Source: Proteles cristata cristata (taxonomy: Eukaryota; Chordata; Mammalia; Carnivora; Hyaenidae). Taken from it: a stretch of 64,000 bases of DNA. The notes below the pieces were generated by a model, which saw only the letters and a program-made list of their open reading frames with translations, made no database searches and was not told where the DNA came from. The DNA lies in contig JAESUZ010003526.1 in the NCBI GenBank assembly GCA_017311185.1, forward strand, positions 1,550,001 through 1,614,000, in the 5' to 3' direction. This document shows, in pieces, positions 1-23,300 of this stretch (the stretch's first letter is position 1; the number at the start of each line of letters is the position of its first letter). The translations under genes and the position numbers were made by a program.

Positions 1-92
1 GACTGGCTTGGGGGGCACGAGTGGGTCTCGTAGTTACTAAGGACCCTGAATGTGGGTCTTTTGTAGCGATTAAATACTGTTGTTTTAAATAG

Positions 93-9940
<9,848 letters not shown>

Positions 9941-11700
9941 AGAAAGAGCCTGTTCAACCTCCTAGTTTCCCGTACTGAATTATCTCTCTCTTAAATAATT
10001 AACGAACCAATCGTTTTAAAATTCTCCAGAAATAGTAAGGAAACATGCAAATGCATCCTAATCAAACCTAACAGTCCTTGCGACTCACCATTAATAAAAC
10101 TTGCCGTTTCAGCTGACCCCCCGTCTTCCCCCACCGTGGGGACCCGCTCAGAGAACCTGTTTTGCCTTGTGTTCCCCAACTCGTAGAGTTCTGGTCCAGT
10201 GGGTGGAGGACATGCCAGGCTGACTCCCTGGGAATGTAAACAGGGGTCTCCAAACCTGTCGAGTGACTTCTTCAGTTCATGGGACACAGGGCACCCCACC
10301 CCCACCTGTGCTGCCTTTCGCCATCACTCTGTGAAGCTTTTCCAAGGGGCTCCTCCCTGCACGGGGTTATCCACAGCCGTCTGCAGCCCGCAGCGGGGAG
10401 GGCGGACCTTCCCAGCTCGGCTTGAGGTTTGAGGCACTAGATCTGTGTGTTTGGGGAGAGGGGAAGTCCCTGTGCCTCATCACGGGGACTTGAGGACTTG
10501 ACCTTCAGGAGCCAACCCTCCTGTCAGACATGCTCTCTGACCAGGGACCCTCTTCCTTTCCCCGTCCACTCTCCACCCCCCCTTGTGTTTGGCTTGTGAC
10601 AGTCGTTTGTGACTGTCTGCAAATGCCTTGTGTAACTAATGCCACAGAAAACATCCCGTAAATCCCAGGCCTTCCGGGGAAGACAGTTGCCAATTTCCAT
10701 GTGAGTATCACCCGTCATACTTACTGGGCAGGAGCTGTAGAATTCTGCATCTTATAAAACCTAACGGGCACTTCTTTCATGCTGTGATAAAATGTCTTGT
10801 AACAACACTTACTCTCTCTCAGGATCTTAAAGTTTCAAGTCAGTGGATCTTCAAGGACAGATCTTTAGGTTTTTTACTTCCGTAGCACGATGCAAATAAA
10901 TTTCACTTTTTTAAACTTCAGAGAGACCCCTTTCTGAATAAATTCAGCCTTCAGGACTTAACGTGGAAAGCCATTTCCTGTCACGGACAAGAGGCCTTGG
11001 ATATCCAGGAGTGTGGAGCTTGAGAGCCCCACGGGGGCCGAGGGGGGACCGTCTGGAGAAGGACTCAGTAAGCCCCAGCGCCCTGCCGGAACAGGGGGAC
11101 GGAGGACACAGGAAGGGGGTCTCCTGAGCATGGCCGAGGGCTGAGACCTGAGGGACTTCGGCCAAGGTGGGAAGGAGTCCTGTGGAATGCGGCCTCCCTG
11201 CCGTGCAGCGGCTACAGGGCCTCCACCCTTCCCTGCCCCCACACGACGAGAGAATGTAATTCACTTTAGAGAGTCAGCTTTGTTGAATGAGTTTGTTCCA
11301 GGGTGGCCATCTGAAGTTCACTGCCTTCATCACTGGCTGTGGTGTCAACAATTAATCGCTAGACTGGTTTAAGGTGTCAGGATAATCAGTGACGAAATAC
11401 GGTAGCCAAAATTTCAACACAGAGATGTCATTTAGCATATTAAATTGTGCACTGCGATTTCTAGTTAAGCTAAACTACTGGCTTGTCTATTAGTATGCTC
11501 TGTTTCAAAATAAGTACATTATATTTGATAAAACTGGCATGAATTTTAAAAACATTCCTAGTAGGGAACCTCTTCTGTCCTGTTAGAGACCGTTCTTTGG
11601 CCATAAATGTTGCCCCAACTATAAATCCGTTTTTTGCCTTTATCTGTTTAGGGGTGGTATTGATCAGTTTTCCTTAAGTCCTGCCTTTTCACTGAAACTC
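9941..11700 (+). other. ALDH3A2: ALDH3A2 3' UTR and flank
   Basis: AT-richer sequence after the stop. Candidate poly(A) signals AATAAA are at 10093-10098, 10895-10900 and 10937-10942. The true end cannot be chosen from sequence. No repeat is seen before the SINE at 11718. Confidence 0.5.
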
Positions 11701-11717
11701 TTAACCGAGAAGATTTT

Positions 11718-11942
11718 TTTTTTTTTTAAATATATTTTTATTTTTTATTTCTAGGAGAGAGAGAGAGAGACAGCATGAGCAGGGGAGGATCAGATAGAGA
11801 GGGAGTCACAGACTGAAACAGGCTCCAGGCTCTGAGCTGGCAGTCAGCACAGAGCCCGATGCGGTGCTCGAACCCATGAACCGCGAGATCATGACCTAAG
11901 TGAAAGCCGGACGCTTAACCGACTAAGCCACCCAGGCACCCC
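11718..11942 (-). mobile_element. Felid SINE, CTAGAAATAAA-tail subfamily
   Basis: Perfect 15-bp target duplication AACCGAGAAGATTTT at 11703-11717 and 11943-11957. Subfamily markers present (TTTCTAG junction, GGCAGTCAGCACAGAGCC, GACCTAAGTGAAAG). Confidence 0.95.
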
Positions 11943-11957
11943 AACCGAGAAGATTTT

Positions 11958-13240
11958 CTAAGGCTCTGTTTTCTGTCACTTGTGGGTTTTTATTTTTTTA
12001 AAGTAGCCATATAGTTAAATAGGGTTTTTCCAGCTCTGCCCTTCTATCCCCATTTGCCGATCTAAAACAAGGGTTTCTGTGAGGTGCTCCCGGAACACGA
12101 ATCCCATAAGGGTTTACGCAGAAATTGATCCCAGACCCATCCTGGGTGGCAGGATTCATAAAGCACACCAGCATCTCAAAGATCCGAGGCCCGTAGAATC
12201 CATGTGCCGTTGAGTGGGGGTCGTTTCCCAAACTTCCTTGACCGTGGCACCCTTTTCTCTCGATAAGGTTTTAACCTTAGAACACGTTTGAGGAAGCGAC
12301 ACTGCTTCTCTGTGCCCTTTTCTCAGTCATTCCATTCGGTTGTCAGAAGCACACTAAGGTATTTGTGTCACAGACAAATTAGTATCCGCCTCTGCCTCCC
12401 TAGGAGCAGGAGGCCCGGACTGTTACCAGGTTCTGAACATTACATGAATTCATGTTGACTCTTCAAACAGGGATTACATTCTGTGTGTCCTTTTTTTTTT
12501 AAATTGGCTTTGATCATTTTGTTTGTGAATGTGCGTAGAGCCACTGATGGCCCAAGGGACTGTGGCAGCGGAGGCCACACTGCCTCCGCTTCGGATGACC
12601 ACGTGCGGCCTGATTGCGGCATGGGGTCTGGCCATCCCAGGTGTCAAAGAAAAGCAGCCTAGAACTTGGGTCGGTGTTGCATTTCGTCCCGAGGCCGTGT
12701 GGCCGAGCGAGTGGTGGGTCTATCGTGTTGCTGCTGTACGAACAAGCCTTTCTCAAGGCCTGTGGTCGGCACAGGGCTGATGGAACATGGGCTCTGTGGA
12801 CAGCCGAACAGCACCTGGCCCTGCGGGGTTTCCCAGCACCCAGGGCTGCAGGGGCCCATGGGGGGCGCGGCGAAGTGGGCTGCCCGTGCGGGGCAGCAGA
12901 CTCGCCTGGAAATATGTAATTTTTAATTGGGTGACTGGTTTTTCTGATAGTGTTTCGATTTGAAATCTCCCGATTTCATCACTCACATCACTGACCAGGA
13001 AGGGCAGCCCCGGGACCAGCCCTCTCCGGTCGGCTGACGTCCTCTTAAAGAGCAGAGAAGAGAAGGCCAGTTTGACAGAACCGTCCGGTCACACGAGGCG
13101 CAGGCTGCAGGTCTCGTTTTTGAGGTGCGGTCCAAAGTGTACGTCCACCCACACTGGGTCCCCAGGGCGCTGTTGGGGGACCGGTGTGGAGGCCCGGGGC
13201 GCGGCCACTCCTGATGGCCTTCCCATCTCCGGGCTGCTCC
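11958..13240. other. Convergent gap and SLC47A2 3' UTR side
   Basis: Space between the two gene ends. On the minus strand ATTAAA (complement of 12922-12927) lies 315 nt beyond the SLC47A2 stop and is a possible poly(A) signal. No gene or clear repeat is seen. Confidence 0.45.
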
Positions 13241-13461
13241 CTAGTGTCTGGAGGCCAGGACCCGGATGACCAGCCCCGCCATCAGCGTGGCTGACGCCAC
13301 CCCCAGAGCCGCCCCGCGGCGCATGGCCAGCTGTCTGGCTGACAGTCTGCTGGCCGGAGCCGAAAGGGCCTGGGCCACCTCCGGAGTCCTGAAGAGCTCT
13401 TGGTGGCCCTCAGGCCTCGAGTACGTCGTCAGGGTGATGCCGGGAGAGCCGCCCGTGGCCA
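13241..13461 (-). CDS. SLC47A2: SLC47A2 exon 17 (C-terminus)
   Basis: Acceptor CTCTGCAG on the minus strand, exon start at 13461. Reads VATGGSPGITLTTYSRPEG to LVIRVLASRH, then TAG at 13241-13243. It encodes the last transmembrane segment (AALGVASATLMAGLVIRVLA). Confidence 0.95.
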
Positions 13462-16400
13462 CTGCAGAGGCAAACGAGAGCAAGGTCAGCGGCGCGGGGC
13501 CTGGAGAGAGCCGTGGCCTCGGAACCAGGAAGCCCGGCTGCCTCTCGTGCTGTGTGACGTGATGTGGGAAAACCGCTGACACATGTGAGCCTGATGCAGG
13601 GGTAAAGCTGCCGGTGAGCTCGTGTGAGGCGCGTTCCTGTCTGAGCCCCGCGACGACACGTGACAGAGGGTAAGTCCCACACATGCCTTCGGAGCACATC
13701 CTAAACACGTAGGGGTTGGACCTCACCGTGGTGTCTTTGTGACACGCTACCCCGGAGCTTTCGTCAGCTGGCTCGCTACGGCGCTGGAGAGGGCAGAGCC
13801 CAGGGGGAGATGAGGTCACCCAGAGAAGCCAGGGCTCTGGGCTGTGAAGACGCACGCCTGGCGCTCCTCACCAGCCCGGGACAGGAGGGCGCCTGTGCCC
13901 CGGGCCGAGGCCATCGCCGCAGCACAGAGACACTGGACTGACAGCGGAGGTGCCCGCCTGTCTGCTGGGGTGCAGAGAGGATGGCGGGGGGGGTGCCCCC
14001 ACCACCCGGGCCAGCCGGGCCGACCTGCCTGGGCCGGGCTGGGCTTCGGTGGTGAGAACGCACTCTCCAGCCCGATGGGCCCCTGCCGGGATCGTGTCCC
14101 CTCTTCCAGTTGTGGGACCATCGTAGGGGAAGAGACCTGCCTCACAAGGCTAAGGATGCGAGGTGCCTCACGCGGGCCTGGTTGAGTCATGTGGCAGTGT
14201 CCTCTTTCTGGCACTTAGGACTCCGTGTTTGTGCCAAGAGGAGCTTTGGCAGCTTGGACTTGGACTTGGACTTGCACTTGCTCAGGGCACGCAGGGCAGC
14301 CGGGAATAGTTTGCCACTGGCATTGGTGCCTGCCCAGCAGAAGCACTGAGACCTTACCTGAAGATGTGACGGCTTCTACAGGCCCGGGTCGGGGGACTGT
14401 GGTCACCGTGGCCACCATGCTGTCAGTGCTCTGCGGCAGCAGCCCTGCGTGTTTCTGGGCCTAAAAGAGCAGATTCGGGGTCTTTGAAATTACCCCCCCC
14501 TCCCCCCCCGTCTCTGCCTTCAGACTGAGCTGTCTGAGAAGCAGACACTGACCTGGCCTGTTTAAAAAGTTCGGCCAAGGGGCGCCTAGGTGGCTCAGTC
14601 GGTTGAGCATCTGACTTTGGCTCAGGTCATGACCTCACGGTTCGTGGGTTTGAGCCCTGCATCGTCTCTGTGCAGACAGCTAGCTCAGAGCCTGGAGCCT
14701 GCTTCAGATTCTGTGTCTCCCTCTCTCTGACCCTCCCCTGCTCACGCTGTCTCTCTCTGTCTCTCTCTCAAAAATAAATAAAACCTTTAAAAAAATTTTT
14801 AAAAATTAAAAAATAAAAAGTTCAGCCAAGGGGCCCCTGGGTGGCTCAGTCAATTAAGCTTCTGACTTTGGCTCAGGTCATGATCTCCTGGTTCGTGGGT
14901 TTGAGCCCTGTGACGGGCTCTGTGATATCAGCTCGGAGCCTGGAGCCTTTCAGATTCTGTGACTCTTCTCTCTCTGCCCTTCCCCCACTTGTGCTCTGTC
15001 TGTCTCAAAAATAAACATTAAAAAAAAAAAACGTTCGGCCAAGAGGATGTTAAACAGGGTGATGGTGTCCCCCCTTCCAAAGTCAGGGCACACACACCTG
15101 GGGGCTCGTCCAGGTTCAGACTAGTTTGAGCTCTTTGCTTTGGTTTCCGGCAGCTTGGGCTGGCCGAGGAAGGTTTTTGGCGTGTGCGCCTCTCCTTGAA
15201 ATTAAAGAGTGTACCGGCACCGTCTGGGGTCCGGTTACGATGCCAGGAGATGTTGAGGCAGAGGGGGCCCCTCCGTGACCCCCACCCTCCCCGCTCAGCC
15301 CACAGATCACTGCTGCTGGGGCCCAACGCGCTCTCGGCATTTCTGCACGTTTGGCCAGGCCAGTGGGCACCGCTCGCTCACCTCCTCTGCAGCTAGCTTC
15401 CAGTCCAGCCGGGCAGTGTAGACAGTAAAGGCGGCCGCTCCCAGGAGGCCGCAGGCCAGCATGCCCAGCCAGAGGCCTGCGGGAGACGAGTGACAGCTGG
15501 GGACAGAGTGCCCCCCCAGGCCTCCACCCACTCCCCCTCGCAGCACGTACCCATGATTCTCATTCTGACCACAAAGGTCAGCACGACACCCAGCGGGAGG
15601 CCGATGACATAATACATGACCGTGTTCAGGACGGCTCCGAAGGCCTGCTTGCCGGCTCCTCTCAGAACTCCGCCATAGACGCACTGCGAGGGGAGGCAGG
15701 GAGGGGTGAGAGGCGGGTGTGAGCCGATGGCGCGGAGCCGGCAACAGGCCCTCTTGCCATGTCGCATGGCCTGCTTTCACTCTCAGCCCAAGGCAGTTGC
15801 TCTGGTTCCCTTCCGTGGGGACACCGAGTCTGGACAGGTCACTTGCCCAGGGTGCACAAGAGCAGCTGCATCTTGAACACAACTCCGGAGGCCCCGTCTT
15901 CACCTGCACACTAGGCCTGCCTCTCTAGAAAGTCAAAGTCAAATGGGAAGCTGACCACCAGCTGGCCCCGGAGGCTGGACACGTCACACAGGGTCGCGTT
16001 GTGTTGCCTTCGCACTGCTGCTGTGGCAAATCACTGCAGATCCGTGCCTTAGCACAAGGCACGTGTACTGTCTTCTGGTCCTGGAGGTCACGAGTCCCCG
16101 AAATGGGTCTCACCGCCCTCTAGTTGGGGCGGGCTCCTTCTGGAGGCCCCTGCGGAGAATCTACGTCTTTTCTCAGCCTCTGGAGGCCGCCCTGCATTCC
16201 CCGCCCCCCAGTCAGTGGTGGCATCAGTCTACCCCCTGCTGCTGTCATGGTGTCTCCTCCTCTGTCTGTCTCTCTGCCTCCCTCCCTCACCTGTGAGAAC
16301 CCTTGTGATTACTTTGGGCCCCCGTATTGCTCAGACCAGAACAACTCTGGAGAAAGCACTACCTGCTTCACTTTTCTAGTCTCTTCGTCCCCACCTGATC

Positions 16401-19400
16401 TCAGAGCCGATGAAAGAAAGAGCGATGGGCACAGCTCATGCTTGCTCAGTGCCACTGACAAATAGCTATTTGGTTATTTTCATTTTGTTAAGATAAAGGA
16501 TGTGGAGTGGGGCGCCTGAGTGGCTCAGTCAGTTGAGCATCCGGCTCTTAGTTTTGGCTCAAGTCATGATCTTGTGGTTTGTGGGTTCGAGCCCCACATC
16601 GGGCTCCACGCTGACAGCACAGAGCCTGCTTGGGACTCTCCCTCTCTCTCTGCCCCTTCCCTGCTCTCTCTCTGTCTCAAAATAAATAAACTTTTTGGGG
16701 CGCCTGGGTAGCTCAGTTGGTTAAGGTCCGACTTCAGCTCAGGTCATGATCTCACAGTTCGTGAGTTCGAGCCCCACGTCAGGCTCAGAGCCTGAAGCCT
16801 ACTTCAGATTCTGTGTGTCCCTCTCTCACTGCCCCTAAGCCACTTGCATTCGGTTTCTCTCAAAAATAAACATTTTATAAAATAATAAAAAATAAACTTT
16901 TTTTAGAAAAGATGAAGGACGTGGAGTATCTCGTGGTTTGCCTTCACGCTTTCGAGCAAAGAGGTAACGCATTCGGGACAGGAGATGTGTGCCTCCTGAA
17001 CTCTGAAATGTGGTGTGTTTGTTTCCCATTATTATATGTTGTGACATAGAAGGTATTTTTTGGTTAGAAAAAGACTTCTCCCAAGTTATGATTGAAGAGC
17101 TCTGAACAAGTATATCTCAACCCCGGGGTGATTTTCACCCTCCAGGGGACATCTGGCAGTGTCTGGGGACGTCTTGGGTTGTCACAATGCAGGGGCACTA
17201 CCTACATCGAGTGGCGTGAAGCCATGGACGCTATTAAACCCCCTATAGCGCATGGGTGGCCCCTTACGACAAAGGATTATCCATCCTGAAGGGTCACCAG
17301 GCCAAGGTTGAGGAGCCCTTTAAAGCATTCTGAGTCACAGCGACAATTTCAGAGGCAAACACAGGAAGGGCCAGGGCCCCATGAGGCTGGTTGAGCAGAA
17401 GGCTGTGGGCCCTGCTGGAAGAAGCAGTGGACGGGCGCACTAGCCAGGGATTTAACGGGGAGGCGAAACGAGCCGGTTGTGGGGAGGGGGAGCAGGATAC
17501 GTTCTTCATAAAATCCATGCTGACCGGAGGCTGTGCGTACGCACAGCGGGGACCAGAGCAGGCCCGAGCCTCCCATGCGTCATAGACAGTGGAGCCTGGG
17601 CGCGTGGACAGAAGAGACGCAGGAGAACCCGGAAGGAAGTAAGAGCCGGGCAGCCTGGCAAAGAGCCCACATGCACATTCAGATCCTTCGGCAGAGGATG
17701 GAAGCCTTCCCGGCTATCAGGTGTTTGAACACAACCTCCGACCAGTAACTGCCTGAACACTGAGCTGTGCAAAGGGGTGTGACCCCTAGCAGGCTAAGCC
17801 TAAAAATAAACATAGGGGAAACAAAACACACGAAACAAAACCGAGTAGGGAAAGCAGCTCCAGGCTATAGAGGAGGCAGGATTCACAGAGAGTCCAGGCA
17901 AATTCCTAAATAAAACAAGAGGCCTCAGGGAAAGGTCACACGCGACATTGGGATGGGGCTGTGCGAAACCACACCAGAGAATTCAGTTAGAGACGTGGCC
18001 AAGAAAGGAAAATGGGAATTTGGAAGTTAACACAAAGAATAAACAACAGGAGGGGCGCCCGGGTGGCTCAGTCAGTTGAGCATCTGACTTCGGCTCAGGT
18101 CATGACCTCACGGTTCGTAGGTTTGAGTCCCGCATCGGTCGCTGTGCTGACAGCTCGAAGCCTGGAGCCTGCTTTAGATTCTGTCTCCCTCTCTCTCTGC
18201 CTCTCCCCTGCTCACGCTGCCTCTCTCCCTCTCTCAGAAATAAATAAAACATTAAAGAAAGAATAACAGGAGAAATGTTTAAATATTTTGAACGAAGAGT
18301 AAAATAATGTATCAGATTTATTAGATGACACTAACACAGTACTTGGAAATGTATAGTCTTAAATGCTTGTGTCCAAAAAGAAGAAAGGCCTCCAATCCAT
18401 AGCCTAATATCGCACGTTAAGAAACAAGAGGAAACAATACCTACATAAAGCAGAAGGATGGGAATAATGATAAGACGGGGAATTATTGAAATAGACAACA
18501 GAAAAAAACAGAAAATCAATGAAACCCCAAATTCTAGATCTTTGATGATACCCACAGAAAGGATGAATATTTGCCAAGGACTTGACCTTGGTAAGGCAAG
18601 ACCAAGAAAATAAGGCGAAGACGCAAATTACCGAAATCAGGGGTGAAAGAAGGGACATTACTACCGACCATAAAGGAAAGGATCATAAGGAAATACTGCG
18701 AGCAACTTCGTGCCAAAGAATTAGATGGATTTAGCTGAAGTAAATAAGTTACTTGAAAGACACAGATTACTGAAAGTAACTCAACAAGAAATAGAAAGTG
18801 ATCTATAACAAATAAATAAAGTGAACTGATTTTAAAATCTTCTGACAAAAGCCCAGGCCCAGATGGCTTCACTGGTGAATTCTATCCAATATTTAAAGAG
18901 GAGGGGCGCCTGGGTGGCTCAGTTGGTTTAACAACCTACTTTGGCTCAGGTCATGATCTCGCAGTTCATGAGTCCGAGCCCCGCCTCGGGCTCTGTGCTG
19001 ACAGCTCAGAGTCTGGAGCCTGCTTTGGATTCTGTGTCTCCCTCTCTCTCTGCCCCTCCCCAACTTGTCCTTTCTCACTCTTTCTCAAAATTAAATAAAC
19101 ATTAAAAATATTTTAATAAAAAACATACCAATCCTTCACAAACTCAGAAAGTCTGAGAGGGCACTTTCAGGATCATTCTGTGAGGCTAGTGTTACCCTGA
19201 TACGAAAGCCAGACTCAGATATCCCTAAGAAAAGATAAAAACCAACAGGCAAATATCTTTTGTGATTATAGACATAAAATCTTTAACAGAATGTTGGCAA
19301 ACCAAATTCAGGGACAGATAAACAAGATCTGTACTGTGACCAGGAGGAGTTTATCCCAGGAATAAATACATTTGCTCGAGTTTCTTGGGGAACACGGAAG

Positions 19401-20319
19401 GGCTGCCCACCGAGGAAAGGCAACCTTAATTCCATGAGGAAGTCCCACTCCCAGCCCTTAACTGCAAGAATTTCTCAGCTGTGGCAAATACACATATATG
19501 AATAGTGCCCTTAACAACATCCTATGCCAAAAGTAGTAATGGATTCCATATGAGGGTTTCTTTTAATGTTCTGTGATAAAAGCTTTGGATAGAATCACAA
19601 CGCACAGCCCAGAGGAGGCTCCTGTGCTGGAGGCTAAGAGCAGGTGCTCCAAATAATAGCTTTCTGAATGCCTGGCAGATTCTAGAATATGTAGGGAATT
19701 AGAGCACGCTATCTTTTAGAAGAATCCTCCATACATACAATTTTGCTCAATGGGTTACATTTTTTCCCCCATAAGAGTTGATAATAATTATGGAGATGAT
19801 TTTGCCCCAGGCAAGGAACCATCTAGAAGGCAGGGGGTCTGTGGTGTTCGTTAAGCACACACTCCTCGGCCAAGCTATTGGATTTTGTGCAAGGGGCGCG
19901 GTCCTGATGAACTCAACATGTAAAGTAGAAGAGACAGGGCTCAGATTTGGCTTCTAAAATGAGACTTGAGGGGCGCCTGGGTGGCTCAGTCGGTTGAGTG
20001 TCCGACTTCGGCTCGGGTCATGATCTCACGGCTTGTGGGTTTGAGCCCCGCATCTGTGCTGACAGCTCAGAGCCTGGAGCCTGCTTTGGATTCTGTATCT
20101 CCCTCTCTCTCTGCCCTTCCCCCACTTGTACTCTGTCTCTCTCTCTCTCAAAATAACATAACTTAAAAATTAAAAAAATAAAAATAAAATGAGACTTCAG
20201 GGGCGTCTGGGTGGGTCAGTTGGTTTAGTGTCTTAATTTCAGCTCAGGTCATGATCTTGAGGTTCGTGAGTTCGAGCCCCACATCGGGCTTCTCACTGAC
20301 AATGCAGAGCCTGCTTGGG

Positions 20320-20359
<40 letters not shown>

Positions 20360-23300
20360 CTTCTCCTACTCGTGTCCATGCGTGCTCTCTCAAAATAATA
20401 AAGTAATTTTTAAAAAATGAGACTTCACTGTTTTCTTGTTTCTATGTCATGCTCTTTAGAATTCACATCATCCACATCTGCACTAAATGGGACCCATCCT
20501 GTAGTGGTCAAAGGAACAGAAAACTCAGGTCCCTCTGTGTTCTGGGTTGCTGTTGAGCTTCTGACCAGTAGGGGGCATGGCACAGAGCCTGTGGCCTCCA
20601 CTAGCCAGGAGGCACGGGGAAAGAAAAAGATTTGTGAGTTTATGCTGGTGTAATTTTTCTGGTTTCTTTGCTAATCCGTTTGCATGTTTTGGCTTGTTGG
20701 AAATTGCAGAAGAGAAGGGGAGTCACTATTTTGAATAATAATAGAATTAATCCAAGCAGATACATTGGGCCCTTTATGTAGAGTTAGCCCTTTATGTGTT
20801 TTTAAATTTTTATTTAATGTTTATCCTAGAGGGAGACAGAGACAGAGCGTGAGCAGGGGAGGGGCAGAGAGAGAGGGAGACACAGAATCTGAAGCAGGAT
20901 CCAGGCTCCGAGATGTAGCACAGAGCCCGACATGGGGCTTGAACTCATGAACCGTGAGATCATGACCTGAGCTGAAGTTGGACTTTAACCAACTGAGCCA
21001 CCCAGGTGCCCCATCCCTACTTCACATAGTTTAATGAGTTAATCCTGGCAGCCTGATGGGGCCTCAGGGAGGGCCCATGAGCACAGACTGGCACAGGGGA
21101 GTCAGGCTTCATGTTCATGTACTCACACACATGGCCTCGAAGAGCTGAAAGACGATGTAAATCGGCAAGACCTTGTTCACCAGGGCAATGACCTCTCTGC
21201 AGGAGAAACCGGAAAAAGAACATTCACTGGAGCGTTAAGACGTGACTGTGTTCTTGAGCCCCACATCCTCCCTGTTCTACCTCCTCCTAAAAACGACTGT
21301 AATAGAGGTAGTCCCCCCCAAACCTGACACTCCCAGCCTAAGTTTCTGCATGTCTGTGGGTCCTTTTTTTTTTTTTTTTTTAATTTCTAGGAGAGAGAGA
21401 GAGACAGCGTGAGCAGGGGAGGGTCAGAGAGAAAGGGAGTCACAGACTCTTTGAAACAGGCTCCAGGCTCTGAGCTGGCAGTCAGCACAGAGCCCGACGC
21501 AGGGCTCGAACCCACGAACCCCAAGATCATGACCCAAGCGAAAGTCGGACACTTAACCCACTAAGCCACCCAGGCGCCCCTGTGGGTCTTCTTAAGATCC
21601 AGAAGAGCCCCCACAATTTTGTATTGCCCTGCACCCCGCATCCGGTCTATAGACCAGCAAGTGATAGAGGCCGTGGTCGGGGTGGCGGGGGAGGAGTTTT
21701 GATGCTCGCTTCCTCCTGGTGACAGCAAAGTCCAGGCTGGTCCTGCTTCCTCTGGACCTAGTGTCCAGCTGGCCAGGTGACAAATCTCTGAGGACCAGCT
21801 GGAAGCCACTCTGACATTTCCCAGAAGGCAGTGAAGAAAACTGATTACCTACTCATCATTAGTAAAAATATGCCCCAGTTTATTTTTCAGGATGCTCAAC
21901 AGGATGCCCACAACCAGCGAGGTGCCGCCTGAAAGAGACAAAAGGAAGAGCATTTGCCCCCAACCCGTGGAGGGGCCCAGCTTAGGTCACTGCAGGGCAG
22001 GACAGCGTATGAATGCCTTTCCTCCTGTGGTTCTCAAAGTGGGGTTCCTGGACCAGCAGCAGCACCGCTAACTCAGGGGCGCCTGGGTGGCTCAGTTGGT
22101 TAAGCGTCCGAATGCGGCTCAAGTCATGATCTCACTGCCTGTGATTTCGAGCCCTGCGTCAGGCTCCATGCTGACAGCTCAGAGCCTGGAGCCAGCTTTG
22201 GACTCTGTGTCTCCCCTTCTCTCTGCCCCTCCCCTAATCACTGTCTCTCTCTCAAGAATAAATAAACGTTAAAAAAAAAACAAAAAACAAGAGATGGAGA
22301 TTCTCAGACCCCCATCTCAGACCTACTGAATCAGAAACTCCACGGGGGTAGGCGCGCCAGGCTGATTCTAATCTTTCCAGCTGATTCTAACAGTCTAAAG
22401 CCTGAGAACTGCCGCTTTCCCCAGAGGAGCCGATCGGAATCTGTCAGCCTCCGAAAGCAGAATCTGGGAGGAAGACACAAGGTTGGTTTGTCCCGGAGGC
22501 TGGGACGGGGCAGGCAGGTCCTGACATCCTGGGAGGGCAAATTTGCAGAAGGACCCTGGACAGCGGGAGGGAGAAGCCTGGGGAGGAAGGGCCACACGAA
22601 GGTGAGCGGTGGACATGGGTGACCTGTTCCCGGGAAAACCCACGAACAGCAGCAGGCAAGGCATGCGGGACAAGAGAGAGTTCGCAGCTCAAGGGGCAGG
22701 AGGGTGGCGTCACCTCAGCCGGGCCTCCTCCGGGCCAGGTGTTGCAGATTTGTCCCCGGCCCGCTGGCTCCAACTTCCCAAGCCCCGCCCCCGCCCCAGA
22801 GGATTCCACCCACCTGTGCAAAGCATGCCTGACTTGGCTGACCGCTTAGCTTGCACCGTGTCTGCAGCTCCCAGGGCCATCCCCACGCGGACACAGACGG
22901 CGTTGCTGAGCCCCAGGGGAATCTGGGATCAGAGGGAAGGGGCTGTCAGGAGACTCAACCTCTTGCTCCTGGAAAGGGCTGGGTCCGGAGCCAGGAAGAG
23001 GCCTGGGCTAGGGGCCTCCAACCCACCATCCCGGGGCCACACGGAGGGGAGCAGGAAGACAGGATGGATCCCAGGAAGGCAGCATGAAGAGAGAGGGTAT
23101 TGGCCGCAGAGGCTGGGAGATGGGGTGGTGATGCCCTCAGTGTGCCCGTCAGTCTGCCCCCATCTGCCCCATCAAGCATCGCAGGCCGTGTTGCCAAAAC
23201 CTCGTAAGTGCATTTTTAAGAGGTGAATGTGGTCTTAAGGGTGCCAGAGTAGCTCCCTGTTAGAAACACCAAATTCTGGGGAACCCTCTGTAAAACTAAG

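Larger units (their letters stand above)
15684..21126. other. SLC47A2 intron 13, 5.4 kb
   Basis: Largest intron of the gene. Holds SINEs (16509-16916 nested pair, 18054, 18903, the 19971/20201 pair, 20797), a MER20 and a worn L1 ORF2. No exon is seen in it. Confidence 0.7.

Noticed and set aside
14580..15030. tRNA genes in SINE heads
   Set aside because: The heads are tRNA-Lys-derived with A and B box remnants, but they are SINE modules, not cloverleaf tRNA genes.
21850..21853. Premature stop (TAG) making SLC47A2 a pseudogene
   Set aside because: The stop is read only if the downstream donor is used. The upstream GT restores Glu375 and matches the human protein. Kept as a splicing finding.
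22609..23226. 205-codon plus-strand frame
   Set aside because: Antisense shadow over SLC47A2 exon 11 and its flanks.
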